Source: CAYVKM01 sp964452045 (GTDB lineage: Bacteria; Calditrichota; Calditrichia; RBG-13-44-9). From it: a stretch of 64,000 nucleotides of DNA. The stretch's first letter is position 1; the number at the start of each line of letters is the position of its first letter. A program made the position numbers and the translations under genes. The stretch is from contig CAYVKM010000005.1 of assembly GCA_964452045.1 (NCBI GenBank), positions 27,935-91,934 of the forward strand, read 5' to 3'. Shown one piece after another: positions 24,566 through 32,568 of this stretch. Under the pieces are notes generated by a model. That model was not told where the DNA came from. It did not search any database and saw only the letters and a list, made by a program, of their open reading frames with translations.

Positions 24566-26404
24566 TTGAAATCATTTAACTATATCATTCTGGCAGTGCT
24601 TCTGTCTTTGAATATTCTCTTTGCCCAGTCAACAGATGCTACCCTATTTCGAGATGGTGTCAATTTTTATAAGAACAGTCAATACGATAAGGCTCAGCGA
24701 ACTTTTATTCAGATCCTGAAGGATTATCCAAATTCCAGCTTACAGACCGCCACAAAATTGATGCTGGCCAAATCCTTTTATAAATTAGGAGATTACAAGT
24801 CCTCCCGGTTGGTTGTGGATAATTTTATCAAAAATTATCGCTTTAGCGATTATCTGGACGACATTTACTTTCTCAAAGGTAAAATTGATTTTCGGCAGAG
24901 TGATTATGAATCGGCAGTAAATAACTGGTTGTGGATTATCTATAATGAAAGCGATGCCCGGCTTAAAAAGAAAGCGGGAGAGTTTATCTTTTATACGATG
25001 GAAGATAATCTGACAGAAAAGGAAATCAGCAATCTGAGTGATCGATATCCTGATGATACTTTCCGGGGCCTGGTCGAAATAGTAAAAGCACAAAAATTAA
25101 TTGACGCCGGTCAGGAGGAAGAGGGGGAACAGATACTTAAACTATTCATTGCGGATTATCCCTATCATATTTATGCGGATGTTGCCAAGAGGCTTTTAAG
25201 AGGAGAAATGGGTGCCAATTTAAGCAGTAACCGGATATTAATCCTGGAATCCGGAGAAAATTCCAGTAAGGCTGTCAACGAGGCGATTGCCAAAGGTTTT
25301 TATTATGCTGCCTATGAAATGTCCGAGCGGGATCGAAATAAAGCTGTTCAGATTGACACACTCACCCTGGATCAGGATCCGCTTCCCGCCATCCAAAAAG
25401 CCATGCCGGTTCTTGATAAATATCAGCCATTGGCTGTACTGGGTCCGGTTGACGATGTTGAGAATACCATTTTTACCCTGCTGTCCAAATACGAAAGTTT
25501 TCCTTTTATCTCCCCGGTAAGTGCCCAAAAAGGGCTGGCCGCGATCAGTCCATACGCTTTCCAGATAAATCCCGATGCCGAAATCAAAGGAAAATATCTG
25601 GCGAATTATGCCGTGAAGGATTTGAATTTTAAGACCTTCGCTATCCTGGCTCCTGCCGATCCCTATGGTCAGGCAATGGTCAAAGGATTTGAGGAAACCG
25701 TGCAGGACAGCGGTCGGGAGGTGGTGGAGAAACAATGGTACTACCAAGATACTCAGGATTTTTCCCGGCAGTTGAAAGCGATACGTAAGAAGGGTTTCTA
25801 TATCATTTTTCGAGATTCGGTGTTAACTGCCGATTCATTGTTGACCGATGAAGAGATCCAGGAACAATTCAAACAGTATCTCACTGAAACGCTATTTGCC
25901 GATGAATCCAGACATGAGATTGATTCAACCCAGGTACCATCTACCGGGATCGATGCCCTGTTTATCATTACTTATCCCGAGTATGTTCCGTTTATTGGGC
26001 CGCAATTTGCCTTCCAGAATATCAGGACGACCCTGCTTGGTAATGAGGGATGGAACGTCCCGGATCAACTGATTCAGCAAAGGGTTTACCTGGATGGGCT
26101 AATTTTTATTTCGCCCGGTTATTTTGATCCCGAATCCTGGAATTACCGGACTTTCCTCAGTCGTTTTCGCCAGCAAATGCAGACCACACCGGATAAGTAT
26201 CATCTGTTGGGATATGATATCGGCAAGTGGATGTTGTCCCATTATCGTTCCGGCATGAGCCGCCGGGAATTTCGGGATGTCCTTGCCGCGAGCGGTATGT
26301 ACGAAGGCATTCTGGAAAATATAAAATTTGGTTTAAAACCCCGGGTAAATTCGGAATTAAATATTATCCGGTTTTATCTGGGACAATTTTTAAAAGTAAA
26401 ATGA
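24566..26404 (+). CDS. TPR plus periplasmic-binding-protein-like (LpoA/LivK-type) exported protein
   Basis: 612 aa from TTG 24566 (longer ATG start possible at 24551). Signal peptide KSFNYIILAVLLSLNILFAQ. The N-terminal part (about 25-215) carries BamD-like tetratricopeptide units (KSQYDKAQRTFIQILKDYPN, KSFYKLGDYKSSRLVVDNFI). The rest (about 220-610) is a type I periplasmic-binding fold of the branched-chain amino-acid receptor class (LAVLGPVDDVENTIFTLL, SFPFISPVSAQKG, FAILAPADPYGQAMVKGFEE). The same TPR plus binding-protein architecture occurs in LpoA, the activator of penicillin-binding protein 1A. No ABC permease genes are adjacent, which supports a non-transport role, but that is inference. 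Confidence 0.75.
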   Translation: MKSFNYIILAVLLSLNILFAQSTDATLFRDGVNFYKNSQYDKAQRTFIQILKDYPNSSLQTATKLMLAKSFYKLGDYKSSRLVVDNFIKNYRFSDYLDDIYFLKGKIDFRQSDYESAVNNWLWIIYNESDARLKKKAGEFIFYTMEDNLTEKEISNLSDRYPDDTFRGLVEIVKAQKLIDAGQEEEGEQILKLFIADYPYHIYADVAKRLLRGEMGANLSSNRILILESGENSSKAVNEAIAKGFYYAAYEMSERDRNKAVQIDTLTLDQDPLPAIQKAMPVLDKYQPLAVLGPVDDVENTIFTLLSKYESFPFISPVSAQKGLAAISPYAFQINPDAEIKGKYLANYAVKDLNFKTFAILAPADPYGQAMVKGFEETVQDSGREVVEKQWYYQDTQDFSRQLKAIRKKGFYIIFRDSVLTADSLLTDEEIQEQFKQYLTETLFADESRHEIDSTQVPSTGIDALFIITYPEYVPFIGPQFAFQNIRTTLLGNEGWNVPDQLIQQRVYLDGLIFISPGYFDPESWNYRTFLSRFRQQMQTTPDKYHLLGYDIGKWMLSHYRSGMSRREFRDVLAASGMYEGILENIKFGLKPRVNSELNIIRFYLGQFLKVK

Positions 26405-26443
26405 AGCCGGTCTTTTTAGAGAACAATATCTTCCTGTTTTTAT

Positions 26444-26701
26444 ATGAAGTGTGAACTCTGTGGCCGGGAAGTTGAAAACTACACTGTGCATCATCTGATC
26501 CCTAAAAGTTAAAATGGTGGCCAGAGTCCCACCGCTATTTTATGTCACGCCTGCCACCGGACAGTCCATCGTTCTTTTACCAACAAAGAACTGGCAGAAT
26601 CGTTTTTCACCATCGAACGGCTCAGATCGCGACCGGAAATTAGGCGTTTTGTTGCCTGGGTCAGGAAACAGGATCCGTATAAACGAATCAAAGTTTCTTG
26701 A
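26444..26701 (+). pseudogene. HNH endonuclease-like gene interrupted by one in-frame stop
   Basis: From ATG 26444 the frame reads MKCELCGREVENYTVHHLIP, then KS, a TAA at 26510-26512, and continues in the same frame as NGGQSPTAILCHACHRTVHR through to a stop at 26699-26701. Both halves belong to one short HNH nuclease: CxxC and HHLIPK before the stop, CHACHRTVH after it, then the usual tail ERLRSRPEIRRFVAWVRKQ. Without the stop it would be an 85-aa protein of normal length for this family. A single C-to-T change in a CAA codon would explain it. Sequencing error or a late functional start cannot be excluded. Confidence 0.75.
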
Positions 26702-26741
26702 CCAATGGATTATGAAATAAATCAAATAAATCAGTGTTTAG

Positions 26742-26833
26742 AGGTCGGAAATATTAATATGGGATCTGTGAAGAATTATATAGCCCTTTTTGTGGGTGAA
26801 GGTCTTTTGGAGAATATTGAAGATTACCGACCT
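26742..26833. repeat. 92-bp element bounded by imperfect 19-20 bp inverted repeats
   Basis: The left arm 26742-26760 begins AGGTCGGAAAT and the right arm 26814-26833 ends ATTACCGACCT. They pair over about 19 bp with two mismatches and one bulge, leaving a 53-nt middle. The right arm overlaps the stop codon of the PqqD-like gene. It could be a small MITE-like insertion or a long hairpin at the 3' end of that gene. No target-site duplication is clear. Confidence 0.4.
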
Positions 26834-27209
26834 ACTTTTTTTCAGCCTTTTTGGAATAGACCTTGACAAACTCCTGTTTGTACATTTGCTGGGTAAAGAG
26901 GACAGTCCGCTCTTCCGCCTGCTGAATATTTTCGCCGTATTTTTCCTGTAACCGGTCGCAGATAGCCAGGATATTCAATTTACCATCAAAAAGTTGCCAG
27001 ATAAATGTTCCGATTTCGTCCAGATGAATTCTCTGGGCGGGAGATTTGGGTTTCGGTAAAAATTTCCGGGTAAACCAATTTTCCGGGTGTGGAACAATTA
27101 ATACGACATGAGATTTTTCATCCATTTCATATTCTACCTGACGAATGGGATAGAGCGATAGCCAGTCAGAAATTATTTGCTCCCGATCCGGATTGTTTTT
27201 CTGCTTCAT
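26832..27209 (-). CDS. PqqD-family protein
   Basis: 125 aa, no signal peptide. The middle (FTRKFLPKPKSPAQRIHLDE, then IGTFIWQLFDGKLNILAICD) matches the PqqD fold, a small winged-helix-like domain that binds the precursor peptide in RiPP pathways and guides it to a radical SAM enzyme. No radical SAM protein, precursor peptide or PQQ gene is nearby. It begins inside the stop codon of the NtrC-type regulator (TGATG overlap), so the two proteins are probably made together. The link to regulation is unexplained. Confidence 0.75.
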   Translation of the reverse strand: MKQKNNPDREQIISDWLSLYPIRQVEYEMDEKSHVVLIVPHPENWFTRKFLPKPKSPAQRIHLDEIGTFIWQLFDGKLNILAICDRLQEKYGENIQQAEERTVLFTQQMYKQEFVKVYSKKAEKK

Positions 27210-28564
27210 CAGCTTACTTTCATTTTTAAATAACGATTCAGGGTTTTGTGGTCAATCTTGAGTATTTCTGCAACCGTACCTTTTTTCTGATACTTTTCAA
27301 ATAATTCCAAGGCGTACAGAGCTGCCATCTCCTTCAAGCTATAGTCCCGTTGAACACTTTTTGATATTACTTTAATTTTTTCATTATATTGTTTTGCCAG
27401 CACATCCTTAACAGATATTTTCTCCGGGTGAAAAACCAGGATATTGGTAATCGAGTTTTTTAACTCCCGAAGATTACCTTTCCAGGTCAAATTTTCTAAA
27501 AGCGGATAAATCTCCGGATCGATTTCGGGAATGCCTAAATTTTCCTTGCTACAAATATCCCGGACAAAATGGTCAAAATAAAGTTGAATGTCTTCCCTGC
27601 GCTCAGTTAAAGGGGGGATATTAATCAGAAACCCGGCTAATCTGAAATACAGATCCTTCCGAAAATTTTCCCTTTCTACCTCATCGGACAGATCATGGCT
27701 GGTGGTGGCCATAATCCGGATGTCGACCTCAATTTTATCTCTGCCGCCCAGTGGAAAAAAGCTTTTCTCTTCAATTACCTGAAGTAGTTTTGCCTGAATG
27801 GAAGGTGATAAATCGCCAACCTCGTCAAGTAATAAAGTTCCTCCATCCGCAGCTTTAAATTTACCTTTTGAGCTTCTGTCTGCGCCGGTATATGCACCAC
27901 GCACGTGACCGAACAATTCATTTTCTGCCAGTTCTGGGGAAAGGTTGGCACAATTAATCGTCACAAACGGTTTATTCGCTCTGGGGGATAATTGATGAAT
28001 ATATCTGGACAGGTAATTTTTACCGGATCCGGTGGGCCCAATAATAAGAAGCGGCAAATCGCTGGAACTTACATTTTTCGCTGTTTGGCGCAAAGATTTT
28101 GCGGTTTCGCTCTCACCTAAAATTGAAAATTCTTCGGTGGTTTTGCGCAATTCAGCGCTCAAATATTTATTCTCCCTTTCCAGAGTTATCAGTTCGTATG
28201 CCTTTTTGATAAGTACGGGTAATTCGAATTCGAGGCTTTCGGTTTTTTCGAAGACGGCATAGACACCGGAGTTCTGAACTTTGCGCAGTAATTCTCTGTC
28301 GGTGTAGGCGCTGACGACAATTATTTTGCAATCGATTTTTTGTTTGATAATTTCCTGGATGGTATCAATACCTTCCTGGGGACCTGGAAGACCCAGATCC
28401 ATAATCACCACGTCGAAATAACCATTACTTAAAGCAGAAATTGCCTCCGACCGGTTGGCACAAAAGGTGGGTTGAAATTCGTTTTTAAGCCATACTTTGA
28501 ATAAACGACGCCAGTTTAATTGATCTTCCACCACTAAAATGTTTGGCGTGATTTCAGAAATCAT
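27209..28564 (-). CDS. NtrC-family sigma-54-dependent response regulator
   Basis: 451 aa with three domains. Receiver (about 8-125), phospho-acceptor Asp in FDVVIMDLGLPG. AAA+ activator domain (about 145-375), Walker A IGPTGSGKNYL, sigma-54 contact loop GAYTGA, Walker B TLLLDEVGDL. C-terminal Fis-type helix-turn-helix ending TVAEILKIDHKTLNRYLKMK. No partner histidine kinase is adjacent, so it is an orphan. In many bacteria such a regulator (PilR) drives pilin transcription from a sigma-54 promoter. One such promoter candidate is in this window at 9782-9797, but the link is inference. The gene overlaps the PqqD-like gene by 1 nt. Confidence 0.93.
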   Translation of the reverse strand: MISEITPNILVVEDQLNWRRLFKVWLKNEFQPTFCANRSEAISALSNGYFDVVIMDLGLPGPQEGIDTIQEIIKQKIDCKIIVVSAYTDRELLRKVQNSGVYAVFEKTESLEFELPVLIKKAYELITLERENKYLSAELRKTTEEFSILGESETAKSLRQTAKNVSSSDLPLLIIGPTGSGKNYLSRYIHQLSPRANKPFVTINCANLSPELAENELFGHVRGAYTGADRSSKGKFKAADGGTLLLDEVGDLSPSIQAKLLQVIEEKSFFPLGGRDKIEVDIRIMATTSHDLSDEVERENFRKDLYFRLAGFLINIPPLTERREDIQLYFDHFVRDICSKENLGIPEIDPEIYPLLENLTWKGNLRELKNSITNILVFHPEKISVKDVLAKQYNEKIKVISKSVQRDYSLKEMAALYALELFEKYQKKGTVAEILKIDHKTLNRYLKMKVS

Positions 28565-28571
28565 TCTAAAA

Positions 28572-29861
28572 TTATAATTCTAATTTAACTACAACTGGTA
28601 TTTCCTGCCGGAGTTGCGTCAGCCACTCCTTAAAATCGTTTTCCCTTTTCTTTTGCAGCGCCCACTGTTCAATTTGTTCCCAATCGTTTTTTAAACTAAT
28701 TGGCCGAGCCTCCTGGCGCTTATCTAAACGAACAATATGATATCCAAATTCAGTTTTAAATGGTTTACTGATTTCACCTACTTTTAATCCGGCTATAGCA
28801 GTTTCAAATTCTTTCATCTGGAATGCTCCCGTTTCGAATTCACCCAGATGCCCCTGATCGTTCTGAACATTAGGATCAACCGAATACTTCACGGCCATTT
28901 GCTCGAAAGTACTGTCCCCATCGATTATTTTTTGTCTGATGGTATCGAGCTTATTAATTACCAGTTGCTCGTCCTGTAGCGTAGGTTGAAGTTGTATCAG
29001 AATATGCCGGACATGGATCCGTTCCCCCTGCCGTTCAATCAGCTGAATGATATGGAATCCGAACTGAGTTCGAATGATAGTGGAAATTTCCCCCTCTTTA
29101 AGACTAAAAGCGGTTTCTTCAAACTCTTTGACCAGAGTGCCCCGGGAAACAAAACCTAGGTCTCCGCCATTTCTGGCCGATCCCGGATCCTCAGAATATT
29201 TGCGGGCTAATTCGGCAAAATCTTCCCCGGCTTCTAGTTTCTTTTTAATTTCCTCGATTTTCTCATAAGCCGCCTGAGCACTTTCTTCACTAGGTTTTAC
29301 ATTCATCAGAATATGGCTGATATCCACGGTCGATTTCCGGGCAGGTAAACTGTCCTTATAGGTATTGTAGAATTGTTCTACTTCTTTCCGGGAAATTTTG
29401 ATATCGCTGAATTTTTTCTCCCGTAACATGCCGATACGCATTTGGTTCTCAATTTCTTTGCGCATATCATTTTTTATTTTAAAAAGGGGAGCAGAATAGT
29501 ATTCTTCCAATTTGTCTTCCGAACCAGCCTGCTGTACCAGGTAATCCATTTGCTGATTCAAGGTTTGTTCCACCCGGTCCTCGTCGGCATTAATAGTATC
29601 CTCATCTGCTTTAATCAACAATAATTTCTGGTCAATCAATGATTCCAGAAATTGCTTCCGCAAGGATTCATAGAGATCCGGTTTACGGGAGAGGTCGATT
29701 TTATTTTGAAATGCATACTGGACAACCAAACCGTTGATATCGGAAATAAGGACGATGTCATCACCCACAATAGCAGCAATGCCATCCATAATTTGTTGTC
29801 CCCGGACTGAGCTGAAGAGAATTGCTAATGTTAGTCCTGTTAATAGAAAGTATTTTTTCAT
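28572..29861 (-). CDS. SurA-like periplasmic chaperone with two parvulin domains
   Basis: 429 aa. Signal peptide MKKYFLLTGLTLAILFSSVR with a cut near GQQ. The N-terminal SurA-type helical domain opens DGIAAIVGDDIVLISDINGL. Two parvulin (PpiC) rotamase domains follow at about 175-275 and 285-385; both show the hallmark patterns (DISHILMNVKPS and RVRHILIQLQ-like starts, GGDLGFVSRG and GHLGEFETG turns, QFGFHIIQL and EFGYHIVRL ends). It should escort outer-membrane proteins to BamA, which is encoded 17 kb away. It is the downstream member of three consecutive parvulin-type genes. Confidence 0.92.
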   Translation of the reverse strand: MKKYFLLTGLTLAILFSSVRGQQIMDGIAAIVGDDIVLISDINGLVVQYAFQNKIDLSRKPDLYESLRKQFLESLIDQKLLLIKADEDTINADEDRVEQTLNQQMDYLVQQAGSEDKLEEYYSAPLFKIKNDMRKEIENQMRIGMLREKKFSDIKISRKEVEQFYNTYKDSLPARKSTVDISHILMNVKPSEESAQAAYEKIEEIKKKLEAGEDFAELARKYSEDPGSARNGGDLGFVSRGTLVKEFEETAFSLKEGEISTIIRTQFGFHIIQLIERQGERIHVRHILIQLQPTLQDEQLVINKLDTIRQKIIDGDSTFEQMAVKYSVDPNVQNDQGHLGEFETGAFQMKEFETAIAGLKVGEISKPFKTEFGYHIVRLDKRQEARPISLKNDWEQIEQWALQKKRENDFKEWLTQLRQEIPVVVKLEL

Positions 29862-29936
29862 TCTGTATCTATTTCCATTTTCTTAATTATTTGATTGAAT
29901 AAGATTAACTATAACCCTTAAGATTTCTAATGCCAA

Positions 29937-30779
29937 CTATTTAATATGTTCCATATGAATTTCAATATTCATCTTTTCAGCAATTTTCTTGGCCAGATCT
30001 TCCGACAGTTTCTCCCGCTTAATTGAGATTAATCTGGTCCTGATTTCATCTTTCATCAGATCCAAACTTCTGTAACTGCCGGCTTTCTGTTTATCCATCA
30101 TCTGGAAGTAATAATAACCGGATTCAATTTTGATGGGGCCGTAAATTTTTCCGGTGCTTCCGGTTCGCACGATTCTCTGGATCTCCGGCCGTAAATTTTC
30201 CTCCGGAACATAACCTAAATCACCGTTTTTTTCCACCATCCGGTTAACCTGGTTTTCCAGGAAGTTCTTTTCGATCACCTCTTCCAAAGATTTTAGTTCC
30301 CTGATTTCCTCGGCGATTGCTTTATCCAGATTTTCCAGATATAACTGCACCAGATGGACTTCATTTTGATCCCGAATGAACTCATCTTTGTTTTTATCAT
30401 AATAATTTGAAATCTCTTCATCGGTAATGATGATGTCCCGGGGTAATTTGGCGTCAATATACCGCTGAACCAGCATTTCCTTCTTCAGATTTTCAATGGA
30501 CCAATCTTCATAGGGACTTAATTCTACCCCCTCTTTTTCGGCGGTAATGGCCATGCTGGTTTTTTGGACCCACCGGTCAATATATTGACGTGCGACAATG
30601 GCTTTCTGTTCTTCGGGAAGATTGGGTGGCATCCATTTCAGCAACTGATCCCGGGTCAGGTATTGGTCGCCTACTTTGGCGATTATCTCAATATCGGGAA
30701 TGGACTTGCTCTGACAACTGGTAAAAAGTATTGCCAGTGTGAGCAGAAAAAGGAAAATATTCAGCAATAATTTTCTCAT
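29937..30779 (-). CDS. Parvulin-type (PpiC) lipoprotein
   Basis: 280 aa. Signal peptide with lipobox (LLTLAILFTSC, Cys about 22). The SurA-type N-domain (IAKVGDQYLTRDQLLKWMPP) is followed by one parvulin-like domain (NEVHLVQLYLENLDKAIAEE, NGDLGYVPEENLRPEIQRIV, ESGYYYFQMMDKQ). The rotamase active-site residues look only partly kept, so it may work mainly as a chaperone. It lies 75 nt upstream of the surA-like gene and 9 nt downstream of the next parvulin gene on the same strand. Confidence 0.8.
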   Translation of the reverse strand: MRKLLLNIFLFLLTLAILFTSCQSKSIPDIEIIAKVGDQYLTRDQLLKWMPPNLPEEQKAIVARQYIDRWVQKTSMAITAEKEGVELSPYEDWSIENLKKEMLVQRYIDAKLPRDIIITDEEISNYYDKNKDEFIRDQNEVHLVQLYLENLDKAIAEEIRELKSLEEVIEKNFLENQVNRMVEKNGDLGYVPEENLRPEIQRIVRTGSTGKIYGPIKIESGYYYFQMMDKQKAGSYRSLDLMKDEIRTRLISIKREKLSEDLAKKIAEKMNIEIHMEHIK

Positions 30780-30788
30780 CTCGATGTC

Positions 30789-32498
30789 CTATGATAATTT
30801 TTTAAGTAAAGTTTCATTTATCCATACATCATATTGTTGCTGAAGCTGGGCAAGCAGCGATTGTTTGATGCGGTTTGCTTTTTCCCGCTGGGCATTGCCT
30901 TTGGCGATTAATTTCACCTCATTGAATGGTCTCACATAAGATGGCTGGAGATCACCGGTTTTGATAACATAGTAAAGATTTTTTTCCAGGATAGGTCCCA
31001 CAATCTTGTTTGGCCCCGCTTTGAATGCTTCTTGCACAATTTCCCGGGTGGATTTTTCGCTTTGGTATCCCAGATTGCCTTTACGATTTTTCATGGTGCG
31101 CTTTTCCGTATATTGGGCTGCCAGATCTTCAAAATTTGCGCCTCGTTTTAAAGCTTTGTGATAAACCTCTTCCGCCTCTTTTTCCGATTTCAGGGCAATT
31201 TCCCAGATTTTAATTTTTGCCGGCTCGGTAAATTGCTCCGGATTATCCCGGTAATAATTCTCAATTTCCTGCTCAGTGGGTTCAATATTCGGATTGATCT
31301 CGTATTGATCGAACATCTGGGAAAGTTTGCTTCTTTTGATATTATCGATCTGGGCCACAATCTCCGGATCTTTATCGACACCTTTTTTCCGGGCCATTAA
31401 TACCCAGCTCAGATAATTGTTTATAAAACCATTCAGGTTTCTATCCAGCTTTTCCACGGAATTGTACTGAGGTGCAGCCCGGTAGAAATTCCCTTTAAAC
31501 TGGTCAAGAAAATAGTCTACAGTTATATTTACCGATCCGATGTGACCCAATAGAATTTTACGATCCTGCTCGGTAAAGGAAGTATCCTGGAAGGTTGATT
31601 CTTTAGAGAGTGTATCGATTCTCTGCACAAACTGCTCCATGCCTTCTTTGGATAAAGACCAACCCAGATCATTTTTATAATCATAGGACAATTTTTTAAA
31701 CAGTGAATCGCCTTCCGGCCGGTAAAATTGACTGAATATTTGCATTTTAATTTTACTTTCGGCATCGGCATAATTACCACCAGTGTTCATTGGTTCATCT
31801 TCCAGCACCTGCACAATAAAAACACCCCGGTCTGTTACAATTGGTCCAAGCAAGTCGCCCTTTTTTGCCCGGGAAATTTTCAGATCCACCTCCGGATCAA
31901 ATAGACCGGCACGATAGGGTTCAATAACGCCCTTTTTCCTTTTGACCATCATGCTTTCAGAATTTTTTTGCGACAGTTCGACAATTGACTGACCATTTTT
32001 AATATCGTCGAAAATACGGTTGGCAAGTTCGATGGTCTCATCTTTACTACGCTGGACATTCATGTCCTTAATCCCGGTAAAACCCAGAGCAACAATCCCA
32101 ATCTTAATTTTTCTGGTACTGAGCTCAAAGAAGGCTTTGGTCAATTTTGAGGGAACGAGTTTATCTATGATCTCGATTTGGGAAAGCTTCTGTGCGGACA
32201 TTCGGTCTATCTGCTGTTCAATATCGGAAACAAACTCGGGTTTTTTATCCAAACCCAATTCCTGGGCCCGGACAATTTTTGTTTCATTATCAATGAGCTC
32301 CTGCAGTGCCGCTTTACGCTCTTCAAGGGGAACTGCAGCAATATCGGTTACTCTTTTATTTCTTTCCAGATATTGTTCCAGATCGTTCACCGTAATTTTA
32401 TTGCCTTCCACCTTGGCAATTACTTTGGGTGATTTTCCACAGCTCATTAAGAATAGCAATGGAAAGAACAATGACATAAAAGCAAAAAGGTATCGCAT
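30789..32498 (-). CDS. Large parvulin-repeat (PpiC/PrsA-like) lipoprotein
   Basis: 569 aa. Lipoprotein signal (LLFLMSCGK, Cys about 20). The SurA-like helical N-domain begins KVIAKVEGNKITVNDLEQYL. A first, degenerate parvulin domain includes KNGQSIVELSQKNSES and SRAKKGDLLGPIVTDRG; a second helical region follows. A clearer C-terminal parvulin domain has AKIKIWEIALKSEKEAEEVY, KNRKGNLGYQSEKS and VGPILEKNLYYVI. A strong AGGAGG lies before the ATG. As first gene of the three-gene chaperone group it is probably co-transcribed with the two shorter ones. Confidence 0.82.
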   Translation of the reverse strand: MRYLFAFMSLFFPLLFLMSCGKSPKVIAKVEGNKITVNDLEQYLERNKRVTDIAAVPLEERKAALQELIDNETKIVRAQELGLDKKPEFVSDIEQQIDRMSAQKLSQIEIIDKLVPSKLTKAFFELSTRKIKIGIVALGFTGIKDMNVQRSKDETIELANRIFDDIKNGQSIVELSQKNSESMMVKRKKGVIEPYRAGLFDPEVDLKISRAKKGDLLGPIVTDRGVFIVQVLEDEPMNTGGNYADAESKIKMQIFSQFYRPEGDSLFKKLSYDYKNDLGWSLSKEGMEQFVQRIDTLSKESTFQDTSFTEQDRKILLGHIGSVNITVDYFLDQFKGNFYRAAPQYNSVEKLDRNLNGFINNYLSWVLMARKKGVDKDPEIVAQIDNIKRSKLSQMFDQYEINPNIEPTEQEIENYYRDNPEQFTEPAKIKIWEIALKSEKEAEEVYHKALKRGANFEDLAAQYTEKRTMKNRKGNLGYQSEKSTREIVQEAFKAGPNKIVGPILEKNLYYVIKTGDLQPSYVRPFNEVKLIAKGNAQREKANRIKQSLLAQLQQQYDVWINETLLKKLS

Positions 32499-32568
32499 GA
32501 AAAAAATCCTCCTGTAAACTATTAAAACTGATTTATCTGATTAAATAGCTGCACAAATTATTTTGATC

